A stretch of DNA of 64,000 nt, from NCBI GenBank assembly GCA_036785705.1, contig JAWUZG010000029.1:17774501-17838500 (forward strand), in the 5' to 3' direction. The translations under genes were made by a program, and so were the position numbers. Shown one piece after another: positions 19,740 through 31,744 of the stretch (position 1 is the stretch's first letter; every line of letters begins with the position of its first letter). Source of the stretch: Acanthornis magna (taxonomy: Eukaryota > Chordata > Aves > Passeriformes > Acanthizidae). Under the pieces are notes generated by a model. The model had not been told where the DNA came from, did not search any database, and saw nothing but the letters and a program-made list of their open reading frames with translations.

Positions 19740-20135
19740 TTGAGTGGGAAAATGGGGGAAAAAAATGGGAAAAAATGGAAAAATAATTCTGATTAGTAAA
19801 CAAAGTGAAGGCCGTACAGCAACAAAAAAAACCCCCCAAACCAAAAAAAGAACAACCCCCCACAAAAACCCAAGCGACAAAGCCAAAAACAAAAACCCAA
19901 AAGAAAAGTAACCAAACAAAAAAACCAAAAAAACCCCCAAAAAACCTCCAAACAAAAAAAAACCCCAAAAACAAACAAACAAACAAAAAAAAACCCCAAA
20001 AAAACCAAACAAAAAAAACCAAAATAAAAAACCACAGAAAACCAAACGAAACCCAAGAACAAACAAAAAACCCAACCCCACATAAACACCCACAACACCC
20101 CCCTCCAAAAAAAAACAGCCTACAAAAATACCAAA
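19740..20135 (-). repeat. Inverted conserved segment plus A/C-rich block
   Basis: Repeats the GGGAAAATGGG purines, the CTGATTAGTAAACAAAG segment and an A/C-rich low-complexity block, in the same order as 17760-18170. It is a second inverted copy of that part of the cassette. Confidence 0.85.
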
Positions 20136-20149
20136 AAACAGCCCACATG

Positions 20150-20800
20150 CAAGAATTGGTGCCAGACAAAAGCTGCTCGGACAGACGGGTCTGGCTTCAC
20201 GTAACCTTCTACAGGCTTCCTCTTACGTGCTCCTGAAACACTGCGGGTATGTGAAGGCCTTGAAGGCTTCCTCAGGGAAGCAGGCAGGGCAAGGCAAGTT
20301 GAAGAAATGCCCTGAAAAGAGGGGTCTTGAATTCCAGGTGGGGGAGGGGTGAGCAAGGTCCTGCAAGGCAAGTGAGGGCTTCAAGGGCAACACAAGGCAA
20401 CTGCTGCATTTACAGGGCAAGGCAAGGCAAGGGAGAGGTAGGAAAGGCAATGAGAGTCCTAGAAGGAGAAGAAAAGGCAAGGCTGGGCCTGGACAAATGG
20501 GTAGGGAAGTCAAGGTGGGGATGGCTGAGCAAGTCAGTGCAAGGCAGTGGAGGGAAGGAAGGCTGAAGAAAGACTACAGAGGGGGCAGCAAGGCAATGCA
20601 AGATGTGGGTAAAGAAGCAAAAGGAAAGGAATAGTCAGGGATGGCAAAGAAATGCAAGGTTGAGTAGGAAAGGCAATGTACAGGAGGGGGAGGCAGCCCA
20701 GTGGGTGTCCTAGGAGGAAAATCCATGCATGGCAAGGCCAAGAGTAAAGCGAAAGAGAAGTCAAGGTGGCAGATGGGTGAGTTCATCTGAGAAAGAAAGG
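20150..20800. repeat. Degenerate AAGGCAA-rich region
   Basis: Contains many scattered GCAAGGCAAG-type words at irregular spacing, as in a heavily decayed short tandem repeat. No gene motif is visible. Confidence 0.5.
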
Positions 20801-23800
20801 AAGAGCATAGCTCCAGTTTGTGTGTGAAGTTGCAGGGTGTAAAGGAAAGGAAGCTCTCATTTGATTGTGGAGCAAATGGACGTTTTCTAACTTAAGCACC
20901 AAGGTCCGAGCAACCTTTTCCTCCTGGCACATCTGTGCATGCGAGGTGCAGCCAGAAACTTCTCAGTTTAGATTCAGACTGCAAGCGGGACACAGAATGT
21001 GATGGTGTAAATAGCTGGGAAGGAGAGTGCGTGGCATCTGCATGTTTCGACAGAAGCACTCATCTGTGCAAGGAGATGGACGTATGGGACTCCGGCAATG
21101 CGACAATACACTCAGCTGAGAAGCAAAGTGCAGAGCTTCAGTGTGTGCTCTGGAGAGGAAATGCTGCAAGGAAAGGGCAAGGGAGCAGGTCAGAGAAAGT
21201 GTTCTCTCGTGGCCCATTGAGCTGCTTGCAATGGAACTGCTCTTCACTTTCACTAAGGACTCTGCCATACTGAGAGCCTGTGCTTTTATGTGTAGCTGAG
21301 AAGTGAAGCGAGAATCACCCGTATGTCTGGCAGAGTTTGTAAGCTGCAAGGGGAAACCAGGCCTGGCTTTTGGCTGTGTCACTTGTTGCAAGGAAGCAGC
21401 TGCTGGGTGTTTTAAGCTCTTTGGGATCTGTGAAAGTGTGAAACTACGCTGGTACCTAATTAAACTAATGATTGTTGACCAGCTGGCAGATTCTAATTAC
21501 ATAAACCAGGATGCGGACTTTCCCCCTTTCACCCCAGTATTTTTGCCTTTTCATTGAGCAATCTTTTTGGAGGATACTGTGAGATGCCTTGCCTTGAAAA
21601 CTGGAAGTGCCCTCAGTTCACCCTCTAAGAAACATGGAAAACAACTCAAGTCAATTTCAGAATTGCCCTGAGCAGAGCTGCTGCTTCAATACCTGAAATT
21701 ATCATTGAAAAGATTTGCAAGAACCACCATTTTATTATGCAAATATGTGAAATACAGCAGCAGCTTCATCTTATTCTCACCAGCATCATTGGAAGTTTTG
21801 CTGTTTGCTGAAACCGGAAACAAATCAAACACGAGACGCTTCATAGTCCAAGCTCACTGACCTTCATGCAAATAGTACTCGATTATTTCAACGTACCATT
21901 GCAACATACAGGAAAATGGAAGTGTCTGCTCAGGAAAAAGGAAGTCTTGTTCTTCACAGGGGCACAAAACCTTTCCAGCACAGAAAGTCTGGGAGTAATC
22001 CATCACGCCTCAGCTTACCACTGCTGGCCAAAGAGCTACACGACGCTTGTGTTCATGATACTCTCAGGGCTCAAGGCCCCACAGAACTCCCCACCTTACA
22101 GACACACAAGGAAAGCCCACTGAAAGTGCAGTCCTCCTGACAGTCACTGAAACCAGTGACTCTAGACAGCTATGAGTTCACAGCATCAGGCCGTCCAGTT
22201 CTCTCCACAGACAGGTTTAGTTTTAATGAATCCAGAACAAAGTAGCATTTCTATAGTCTTTGGCTCTACTAAGATGTTTTATGTAACAGCAAGAATACAT
22301 TTCTTTAGACAATGATATGTAACAGTGGGGATAATGTACATTTTGCTGTTATCTTCTGTCAAAGAAATGCTAGTCAAATACCTCATCAACTCTTGCTGTG
22401 AAAACACACTGCCAGAATGGTAGAGTCATTTTGAACCTTTACAAGACACTTCAACCATGTGTCTTGCTCAATCTATCTGCAGCTCTTTTCCTTCAGCAGA
22501 ACTTTTTGGCACCATCAGCCCACATTGCTGTACTGAATTCAGTACAAAAGCAGTGAAGACAGGAATGGTTCCCTTTCAATTTGAATGGTGATAAAAAAGC
22601 AAATCAAATAAAAGCATTTTATAGCAGCAGCAAGATTTTATATGTAGCTAGCAAACCATAAAAAGATGCATATTTACAGGGGTTTTAAAAAAATTTCAAA
22701 GAGTTACAGAGAAAAAGTATAGTTGATTAAAATGTAGATATAAATCTAAACCACACAGTATCTTGAAAGGCGACATGCAAAAGAACAAGAGGAAGTAAAA
22801 AAAAAAGAAAACCAAAGGAAGTCAGAAATAAGACACAACCTCTCCTCCTTTTCAGCTTCCTACAGTATCTTAGAAGTACCCTGTGGTGTCTTAAAAGTCA
22901 TGGAAGTAGAAAACTGTGCCAAGAACAAGTGTGGAAAACTGTGGAAAACTGTGCTCTCCAAACCTAAAAATCAGGTTTGTTTTCATGACAATTAAAGCTG
23001 CATGCAGTGCGTAAGGTAAATGTATGTTTTGTATATCCAAAAAACAACTTTAAAATATTTTCCAACTGAAGGAACAATTACTTCTTTGTTTTCAGTTACT
23101 TGTCTAAATACGGTGTACATTAAAAGACTGCAGACATGTCGTTCATTACATAGTTACCAACTGCAAATGAAGCAAGCATTTTGTGCGCTTAAAAAAGGAA
23201 AATATTTTAGAGTGCTTTTGTTACTAGTTTAAAAGCTTAGAATATGTGTAAAATATGCTAGCTGGGGACTTAATGGATTATTTGTTGGAATTAGGCTAAA
23301 TGACATGAGCTTTTAAAGAGAAAAAGTACTCTATTCTCCCACATGACAATTCTGAAGTAGATTCATAACCCTTAAGCACAATATGGAACAGGGATACAAC
23401 AGAAAAGGTTAAGCAACACTGTTGACCTCAAAAGGCTTCACCTGCTTCACACAAATACAGGAGATGAATTACCAGTTTTAGATAAACATAGCGATTGGGA
23501 GCTTTCCGTGAAAAATTTAAATGACAGTCATGACAATCAAATTCTGAGCAAGCATGAGCTAAGTACCTGAAGTATCTCAAGCATTACTTCTATTTTATGC
23601 AAAAAACGCCACTTGGCCTCTGTTTATCGCATCTACTCCATTCCAAAGCTTACTCTGCCTCAGATTCCTTCTCAGGGATACCAACTCAGGCTGTGAAATG
23701 GCATTAAAATGATGACTGAAAGAGTGATCCATTTGAAGAATGGAAGAATGGTTAATTTTCTTTTACTTTCAACTGCTTCTTTTGGTTTGCCCTTTTTAAT

Positions 23801-24389
23801 CTTTTAAGGTCTTTCTATCTTTACCATGGCAGCACTGCAGCAAGCATTCCGTTCTAAGCTGTCCATGTTGCCAACTTCCTGACTACCTTCAGAAAACCTC
23901 CCACCGGTTTCATATCAAAATCAAAAGCAGTAGAGATGACTAAGACTGCAAAAATCTTCTCATCTAAGCCACTCTCCTGCCAGAGCAGGAGCACGTCTTT
24001 GACCCCCTCTGAACTAGGCAACTTGCATCAATCTTGAGGGAGTCTCACATTCAGCAGCTAAGCAATGACAGCTGGAAATGACAGATGGCAATGACAAAAA
24101 CTGCATGGAAATTCTCTTTGGACTCCAGTGTACATAAATAAAGGAGGCTGAATTCACCTTGCAGGCAAGGTTTTAAAATGCACTTTAACTTTAGTTCTCA
24201 AGCTAAGCCATCCTAGCCTTTGTTGCGTATGTCTGCATAGATAGCCGCAGAGTTTCCAGCACAGCAGAAGGAATGACATTTAACCCACATTACCATCACC
24301 AGAAGCTAAGCTGCAGTTACTGCACACTGTCAGCAACATAGTGTACATAGTGGTCTTTTAAACCCTGAGTAACATTTCAGACAGACTTC
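20801..24389. other. No gene seen
   Basis: Mixed-composition DNA with short open frames only. I see no exon-like block, RNA gene or mobile-element terminus. Confidence 0.4.
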
Positions 24390-24570
24390 TTTTGTGGGGG
24401 AGAGAGAGAAAGAGGGAGAGAGAGAGAGAGAGAAAAGCACTTTGTCCCAGCGTCAGGCTTGCTCCCAGCTGGAGTTGCGAGAGGAGGTAGCATGCGTGGA
24501 GAATGTATTCTCCAAGTAGCCCCTTCTGTTGGCAGCCTTGCCACACTGCAAACAGCCATTCACTCAGCCC
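24390..24570 (-). repeat. Isolated inverted fragment of the 386-bp monomer
   Basis: In reverse complement it matches part of the tandem monomer at 29.5-35.3 kb: the GGCTACTTGGAGAA segment, then ACATTCTCCACGCATGCTACC, then the CT-rich tract (here GAGAGA). It is a single diverged copy 5 kb outside the array and in opposite orientation. Confidence 0.82.
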
Positions 24571-24855
24571 TCCGGTTCTTTGCCCCTTGAATGGTTATGC
24601 TTCTTGGCAACTGACATTTGTAAGTGCCTGAAATGATGCAGAATTTGCGCTAGTAGTGGATACCAAATGAGTCCCACTGGCTGATGGACTAGGGTACCCA
24701 AAGCAGAGAGGGGGGAATGAGCGTGGAAGAAGAGAGTACAATCTGCTTTTTTAGATTCTTAAGCAACAGTGAAGCCAGCAACAGGGCCAACAGCTTAGAA
24801 ATCAAAATGAACACAAGTCCTCCTAGGGGGAATTCTTGCAAAAGGCAAAGACTGC

Positions 24856-25517
24856 TGTCCTAGGTTACATGGAAGGTGTAACCAAAAGTATGTATTCTAA
24901 TACCATCTCCATAAGTTGTTAAAATAGGTGGGGCAGTGCTCTTTGTGTTCAGCATGACCCAGCCCTGATAACACCATCAAGGGGCTATCTCTGCTAATGG
25001 GCCATCAAGGTCTCTGGGAGTGACTCGTAAGATTACATCAGCCCATTGTGAGATGCCCCGCCCAGAGGGGAGGAACTGAACATTCCCACCAGCATATAAG
25101 AGAGAGACTCTGGAACATTGGGCTACCTTTTTCCACTGGATTCCCAGAGGGGAAGAGCTCAAGAGCCACCGCTGGACCTCCAGAGACTGATGAGATTTTT
25201 CTACAGGATCACCATTTCAACTAGACTACATCCATCACTCCGACAGGACTGCAGCCACCATCGTTAACTGGACTGCTAGCACCACCCTAACAGGGTGACA
25301 GGTTGTATTCTAACTTTTTCTATCCGAACTGTTGTTTCTGTATTATTGCCTTGCTCTAAATTTTAGTGTAAAAACTGTTATTCCTTCTCCCCTTTCTTTG
25401 TCTGAAAGCCCTTGATTCTGAAGTTATAATAATTTAGAGGGGAAGGGGGTCACATTATCCATTCTAAGGGAGGCTCTCACCTTCCTTAGCAAGACACCTG
25501 TCTTTCAAACCAAGACA
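24856..25517 (+). mobile_element. Solo LTR with perfect 5-bp duplication
   Basis: Begins TGTCCTAGGTTACATGG and ends TTTCAAACCAAGACA. ACTGC flanks it on both sides (24851-24855 and 25518-25522). A TATAA box lies at 25095-25099. The last 100 bp or so resemble the U5 ends of the LTRs at 40578-41456 and 50821-51721, but the U3 part differs, so it is a related subfamily. A 5-bp duplication suits ERVL-type elements (inference). Confidence 0.92.
25095..25099 (+). promoter_or_regulatory. TATA box of solo LTR
   Basis: CATATAAGAGAG within the LTR about 420 bp before its 3' end. It is a plausible core promoter; activity is unknown. Confidence 0.5.
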
Positions 25518-25522
25518 ACTGC

Positions 25523-27189
25523 CTTTTGTCTTCAAAGGCCTGCAACACGTAGCTTTGGAAAATCAATTCTTTTCCAAATGTAACTGCAGGAGTGAGCCAC
25601 CAATATTATAATTAACCTTAGAAACTTGAGTGGGGATGCATCCTCGGGATGCACACTTCAGTCTCATTTGATAAGAAAAGAGACACTGATGAGTGGCTTC
25701 AGTGAAAAAAATCCTGAATGTACTCTGAATAGAATTAGGATCCAAAAGAGCAGGTATTGCAGGCAAACATGAGATATTGTCTGTGATGAGATCCCTTCCA
25801 ACAGGTTCACTTAAGGTCCTAAATGCTCCATCTAAATACTGGCACATTAGTCAGAGGAGAAAAGCAATCTTTCTTAATGGTCCTTTGGGAAGACAGGCCT
25901 TGTATGGAATGTGGTACTTTCTGCTAGATTGTCTACATTCCAAGGAAGGGTATTCAATACTGAAACGACCTATGGAAGATGAAGCCCTGGTGAATGATAG
26001 TCCAGTGCATGGCAGTCTCTGAAAGGAAGCCATCCAAGCCCTTTAAATCCCATCATACAAGTTGTGAGTTGGCAGTGTATGCCAGATTTGACCAAATCAC
26101 AGCAAAATGCTGATCACAAAAAGAGACCACTAGGTCAGATACAAGCAGTAGGAAAGAGGAAAGCACCCAAGAGCATCAATCCTGTTAAGTGGTATAAGAA
26201 ACGCTAGAATTCTTATAGACTTTAGCTGAAATTTGCAGTGAGTCTATGAAAATGACAAACGAGGCAAAAGAAAAGGGGAGTGATGACTAGTCCAGGATAG
26301 TGTTTTCTAACCGGGATTTTCAAAACAGAAAGTGTATATCATCCTTTGATCAGAAGGAAGGTATGAAAATGACAACAAGGAAACAGCATCAAATACTAGA
26401 AAGACCCTGGGCAGCGTACTTCTAGCTAGAAATGCCACTGATACATTGAGAAAACTGACACCAAGGCAGCAACATTGTGCTCAACCCCAGAAATGTGCAC
26501 TGCTTCACTGCCTGGCATTCCATTAAGAGGCAGATAGCATCTCTGTAGCATTTCTACTTCTCATCTTCTTGGCAAACCACTAGTTTCTTCAGTGCCAAGA
26601 TTTTAGGTAGATTGTCACTTATTGAGATCGACAATGACACACACGCTTCTTGTAATCCAAAGCCAGAAGAAGTTTTTCATTATTCTCTGCTGCTGCTCTT
26701 CTACCTTTTCGTAATTACTGTGGCACATGAAGATTGGCTGCTAGCAAACAGTGACAAGGCTGTCTAACAAACAATGGCAATTCAAGCAGTAATACAATGA
26801 GCTATACAAGCAAAAAGTAGAGTTGGTTACAAATTATATGCAAGTTCTTTCTTGTACACACTTCATGTTCCATAACAAGAACATCTCCTTGTGTCCAGAA
26901 CATTTTCTTTCACTGATTGTCTTCTTGGCTTTCGCTCTGGCTTTCACTGGGGCTGCAAAATCTCACGGGTAAATTCTGACTGCGTTTAGGTTCAACTCTG
27001 TGAGGCCTTCAGACCAGCTGTCGGCCTCATCAGTAGATGATCTTAGAGATACAAATATATGCCCTTCAAGTGAAATGTATTCTGGAGAGAAATTCCTGTC
27101 TGAGATGTTCAGGTCATTCCATTTGCAAGACAGACCAAATAAAAAGAAAAGCAAGCTAGAGAGATGTGTACTTGCTCTTCCGAAACTGT
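25523..27189. other. No gene seen
   Basis: AT-rich DNA with no reading frame or repeat I can assign. Confidence 0.4.
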
Positions 27190-27524
27190 CGTTGTTGAGA
27201 CAGACATGACACATAAAAAACTCACCACAACAGCTTCTGGTCAAAGAAAGGAACTACTCTTTATTTTACAAGGCCTCTTTTCTACTTTTTCTAGCATTTA
27301 TGTCTCCTATCCATTGGCTCCCAATTCACCACCCCACAATGTCATTGGCTACCTAGAGTTAGAGCAACATCTTGCAATAACAACAGCTGCGAGTCTCTTC
27401 TTATCGCTACTTATGGTTCTTGCTTGTTTTGAGCTAGAATCATCAGCCTGTGATCTGAGGCAAACTAACAGTTCCCACTGCAAGTTAGTTCTCACTACAA
27501 GCCAGCAGTTCCCACACTGAAACA
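27190..27524 (-). mobile_element. Probable solo LTR, minus orientation
   Basis: On the minus strand it starts TGTTTCAGTGTGGG and ends TCTGTCTCAACA. It contains two GCCAATG-type CAAT boxes, a CATAAATG promoter-like motif and AATAAA (complement near 27267-27272) in correct order. A clean target duplication is not evident (TGTCGT and CTTGTC flank it), so the ends may be off by a few bases. Confidence 0.7.
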
Positions 27525-29160
27525 CTTGTCTGAAAATAAACTAGCAGAAAATCAGCATGAATGAGACTTGAGGCAAACAACCCTTTGGAGAGAATAATGA
27601 TGTGATAAATAAAAATAACCCCACATTTCCAGGCTATTGAGGTACTTCAAATGTGAGAAAGGGATTGAGAGCCGACGCTGAACTAATGGGGAAAGATTAA
27701 AAGAATCCCAAGAAAAACATGACCAAAAATTCTGAAAGATATGGGCAACTGACCTCCTTAAATCTACAGGAAATCAATGACTAGTGATTTAGATAGATGA
27801 TTGAAATAATTTACAGATACACTTTCTTGCACCTTTCTCATGTGCCGATGTCACAGGGGGAATTGTGACCATGGAGTCAAGACTATTTGGATTCTATTTT
27901 TAGCTTTAGGAGAGATGTACAGCAGCTGAAGTACCTCATACTTATGTGATAGCCAGGAACACAGATTTGACACATTTCATTCAAATCCAATGACAAAGAG
28001 TAATACTAAGAGGATAAGATTGGTCTTCTTCATGACATTCTTCTGCTTTTACAGCCTGCTCTGATCCTTTTCATGAGCTTCTTTCTAAGAAAGAGGAAGC
28101 CAAATTCAATTTCCCTTCCTGTTGGGGGAGGTTTAACATTCCGTTTGTTGAGTCTAAAAATGGAACTGAAACTAGCAAGAATTACTGTATTTTCAGTTTC
28201 CAGTCCTTGAAGACCATCTGTTTGATAAAAGCCTACATGCAATTGACTAAAGAATATTCTCTTTCCCCCAAGACCACATGCACGCAATTTCATCCAACGT
28301 TCTGTAATAAACACCAGTCATGCAAACAGTCATAAATAGCAGGAAGCATTATCTCACCATTTAGGGAACCAACCTTCTCACCCTCTTTTGGAGTGGGCAT
28401 AATCGGCTAGCTGAAGTCACAAACTTGAGAACATCAATCTCTTACTATTGAGAAGCTGCTGACACATGAACCAGCTAAGCTCTGAGACTTTTTCCTTTAC
28501 ATTACATACATACAGGCTTAGTAGCCTAAAATTTGCTGGGTCAATCAAAGACTAACACTAGCCTAGTCAGAGGTCTATGCAAAGTCCAAAAATAATCAGA
28601 GTTCTTCTTAGACAATGAGAAATGGAACCAGAACTACCCATCTGCTTACTTGCAGCATGTCTCTAAAACTTATTCCCTTCTATTCATAACCAATGTATAG
28701 CCACCAACACAACCAGGAAAATACAAAAGCTACTGATGTCAGCAAGGGAAGGACTATAAAGAACTATTCCCATTAAGCATCAAATAGACACTAACTGTAT
28801 CATTAAAATGATGTTTAGTATTTAGTTTAGTCTTAGTATAGTATCACCACCTGGAAATTTAGTATGAAATCACATTTATAAATATTCTTTGAATATATAG
28901 ATGAATTCACATCTGCTTTAAACCATATATGCCTGAAAAAACACAGATTTTTCCAATTTTTTGTGCATCTTAGTGAGACTCTTCTCCAACAGAGAGGACA
29001 CATAAGAGTTATATTCCCATTCCCTATGCACCTTCTGGAATACAAAGATTCTTGTCTGAAAGCACTGTAACGCAGTAATAGAACTAATATTACCTAAGAT
29101 TCTGGAATGGAGGTAGTCAGAAACATTTTGGGAACACTTCCGTTTTCTGTCAACTGAAAC
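27525..29160. other. No gene seen
   Basis: AT-rich DNA with short frames only and no assignable element. Confidence 0.4.
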
Positions 29161-29204
29161 CTTTTTTTGCCAAAATCTATATTTTCCGCCTTTCCCTTTG
29201 CCTC

Positions 29205-29390
29205 TCACGCCCAAAAACAAAAACAAAACCACCACAAAAAAACAAAAAAGACCCCAAAACCAAAAAACCCTACCCCAAAACTACAAAAAAAAGAAAAAAA
29301 CCCAAAAAAAGCACCCAAAAACAAACCAAAAACCCAAACAAAACAAACCACAAGCAAAAAAACCAAAAGAAACCCCAAAACCATCAAAGT
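29205..29390. repeat. A/C-rich low-complexity block
   Basis: AAAACCAAAAACCC-like sequence resembling the A/C-rich blocks at 17840-18170 and 19825-20130, but without their conserved flanks. Confidence 0.75.
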
Positions 29391-31110
29391 TCTAAGAATA
29401 GCATTATGGGTAACAAGAATAAAGAAAAGACAAGTGCTCCGTAATTGGATCTTATTTAAAACAATACGTCAGTTGAAGGAGCTAAACCATGCAGAGGAAA
29501 AACTACTTTGATTATTTCCCCATCTCAAACAAATGCTCCAACGTGCTTCTCTCTCTCTCTTTCGCTCCCTCTCTCTCTGCACATTGTGCCCCAAGTGCCA
29601 GTGCTGCCAGATATTCGTGGCAGCAGAAACATCCTTCGGAGATGAGCCTGCATGCTGCTATGCCTTCTGCTGCAGTTTGGATGTGAAATGCAGGGTGCAC
29701 ACCAACACCACACCGAGCTTGGCGCTCGCTTTGCCTTGTGGCTGCCGAAGGTGCACCATCGCCAGCAAGGCTCTATTCACTCGCAAAGTGTGAGAAAGAA
29801 GTGAACAGCTCTTTGCAGTCTGGCAAAGACACGAGCAGAAGCAGCTACTTGGAGAAAACATTCTCCACGCATGCTACCTTTTCTGCGAACTCCAACTGCA
29901 CGAGTTCTGTAAGACTCAAGCTGGGGCAAAATGCTTCTCTCTCTCTCTTGCTCCCTGTCACTCTGCACACTTTGTTCGAAGTGCAAGTGCCGCCAGACGT
30001 TCGTGGCAGCAGGGACATCCTTTGGAGGTGAGCCTGCATGCTGCTATGCCTGCTGCTGCAGTTTGAGTGTGAAATGCAGGGTGCACAGCAGCACTGCGCC
30101 GTGCTGGCCACTCGCTTCGCCTTATGTCTGCAGAAGACGCACCTTCGTCAGCAAGGTGCTATTTGCATGCAAAGCACAAGAAAAAAGTGAACGGCTCTTT
30201 ATAGTCTGGCAAAAATGCCAACAGAAGGGGCTACTTGGAGAAAATATTGTCTACAGACGCTACGTTTTCTGCTAACTCCAACTGCATGAATTCTGTAAGA
30301 CTGAAGCTGGGGCAAAGTGCTTCTCTCTCTCTCTTGCTCCCTCTCTCTCTGCACATTGTGCCCCAAGCACCAGTGCTGCCTGAAGTTCATGGCAGCAGAA
30401 ACATCCTTTTGAGCTGAGCTTGCATGCTGCTGTGCCTGCTGCTGCAGTTTGGATGTGAAATGCAGGGCACACACCAGCACCGTGCCGTGCCAGGGACTTG
30501 CTACACCTTATGCCTGCCGAAGACACACCTTCGCCAGCAAGGCGCCATTCTCTCACAAAGCACAACAAAGAAGCGAACGGCTCTATGCAGTCCGGCAAAG
30601 ATGCGAGCAGAAGCAGCTACTTGGAGAAAACATTCTCCACGCACGCTAGGTTTTCTGCTAACTCCAACTGCATGCATTCTGTAAGACTGAAGCTGGGGCA
30701 AAGTGCTTCTCTCTCTCTCACTCGCGCCTTCTCTCTGCACATTGTGTCCCAGTGCTGGCAGACATTTGTGGCAGCAGAAACATCCTTTTGAAATGAGCCT
30801 GCATGCTGCTATGCCTGCTGCTGCAGTTTGCATGTGAAATGCAGGGTGTACAGCAGCACCGCACGGTGCCGGGTGCTCACTTCACCTTGTGCCCACTGAA
30901 TATGCATCTTCACCGGCAAGGTGCTATTCACTCGCAAAGCGCGAGAAAGAAGCGAATGACTCTTTGCAGTCTGGCAAAAATGCCAACAGAAGCGGCGACT
31001 TCGAGAAAACATTCTCCACCCACGCTACCTTTTCTGCTAACTCCAACTGCATGAGTTCTGTAAGAGTGAATCCGGGGCAAAGTGCTTCTCTCTCTCTCTC
31101 GCTCCCTGTC

Positions 31111-31744
31111 TGTTGCAGTGGCACAGGTCTGGGTGGACCTGGAGGAGTAACCACAGAGAGGACAGAGCCAGGGGGGCGACTGGTGACAATAAGGTTTGAA
31201 GCACCACTCCTCCTGGTCATGGAGAGAAACCATGATTCCCTGCAGCCCCTACCCTCTTTTCTCCTTATTTGGTTAAAGTTTCAGGAAAGTTCTCCTTACT
31301 GTAATGTTTAGTAAGCCCCCGGGTTTTGGTCACTCCCCCTATAAACCCCTATTTGTTGTATCCCCTTGGTACTGCCCCATCCTCTCTCCCTGATTGGTTC
31401 CCGATGCTGGCCACTCCCATTCCCTGCTTCCTCTTAACCTATTGCTGACTGGTGTTCTGGGCTTGGAAACTCGGTCTTCGCCCCCAGCCTCGTGTTCCCG
31501 TCTTGTCTCGTCTTCAATAAACCTTCCTCTCCAAAGACTCAGCCTCGAAGCCCGCCTCCATCTTTACCATTCCGGATCCTAGCTCGTCCTGCCTCTCGGA
31601 GCCTCTTTGCCGCACTGCTCTGCAGACCCTGGGTGAAGGCGTGCTCAGTGTTCATCGCCGCCGAGCGACACCTGAGCTAGCCGTGTGGCTGCGGCGAGAG
31701 ACCGCGGCGTGAGGCTAAGAGCTAAGCTCACGCGTGCTGCAATA
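31111..31744 (+). mobile_element. Solo LTR inside the tandem array
   Basis: Begins TGTTGCAGTGGCAC and ends CGTGCTGCAATA; the ends are near-inverted (TGTTGCAG and CTGCAATA, one change). CCTGTC flanks both sides (31105-31110 and 31745-31750), a perfect 6-bp duplication, and the array monomer resumes directly after. TATAAA is at 31340-31345 and AATAAA at 31516-31521. A 6-bp duplication is typical of ERVK/alpharetrovirus-like elements; that class is inference. Confidence 0.9.
31340..31345 (+). promoter_or_regulatory. TATA box of the array LTR
   Basis: CCCTATAAACCCC in U3, about 175 bp upstream of AATAAA (31516-31521), a normal LTR layout. Confidence 0.65.

Noticed and set aside
27187..27530. TGTCGT/CTTGTC as a target duplication
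   Set aside because: The words match only after shifting and would move the LTR off its TG...CA ends.
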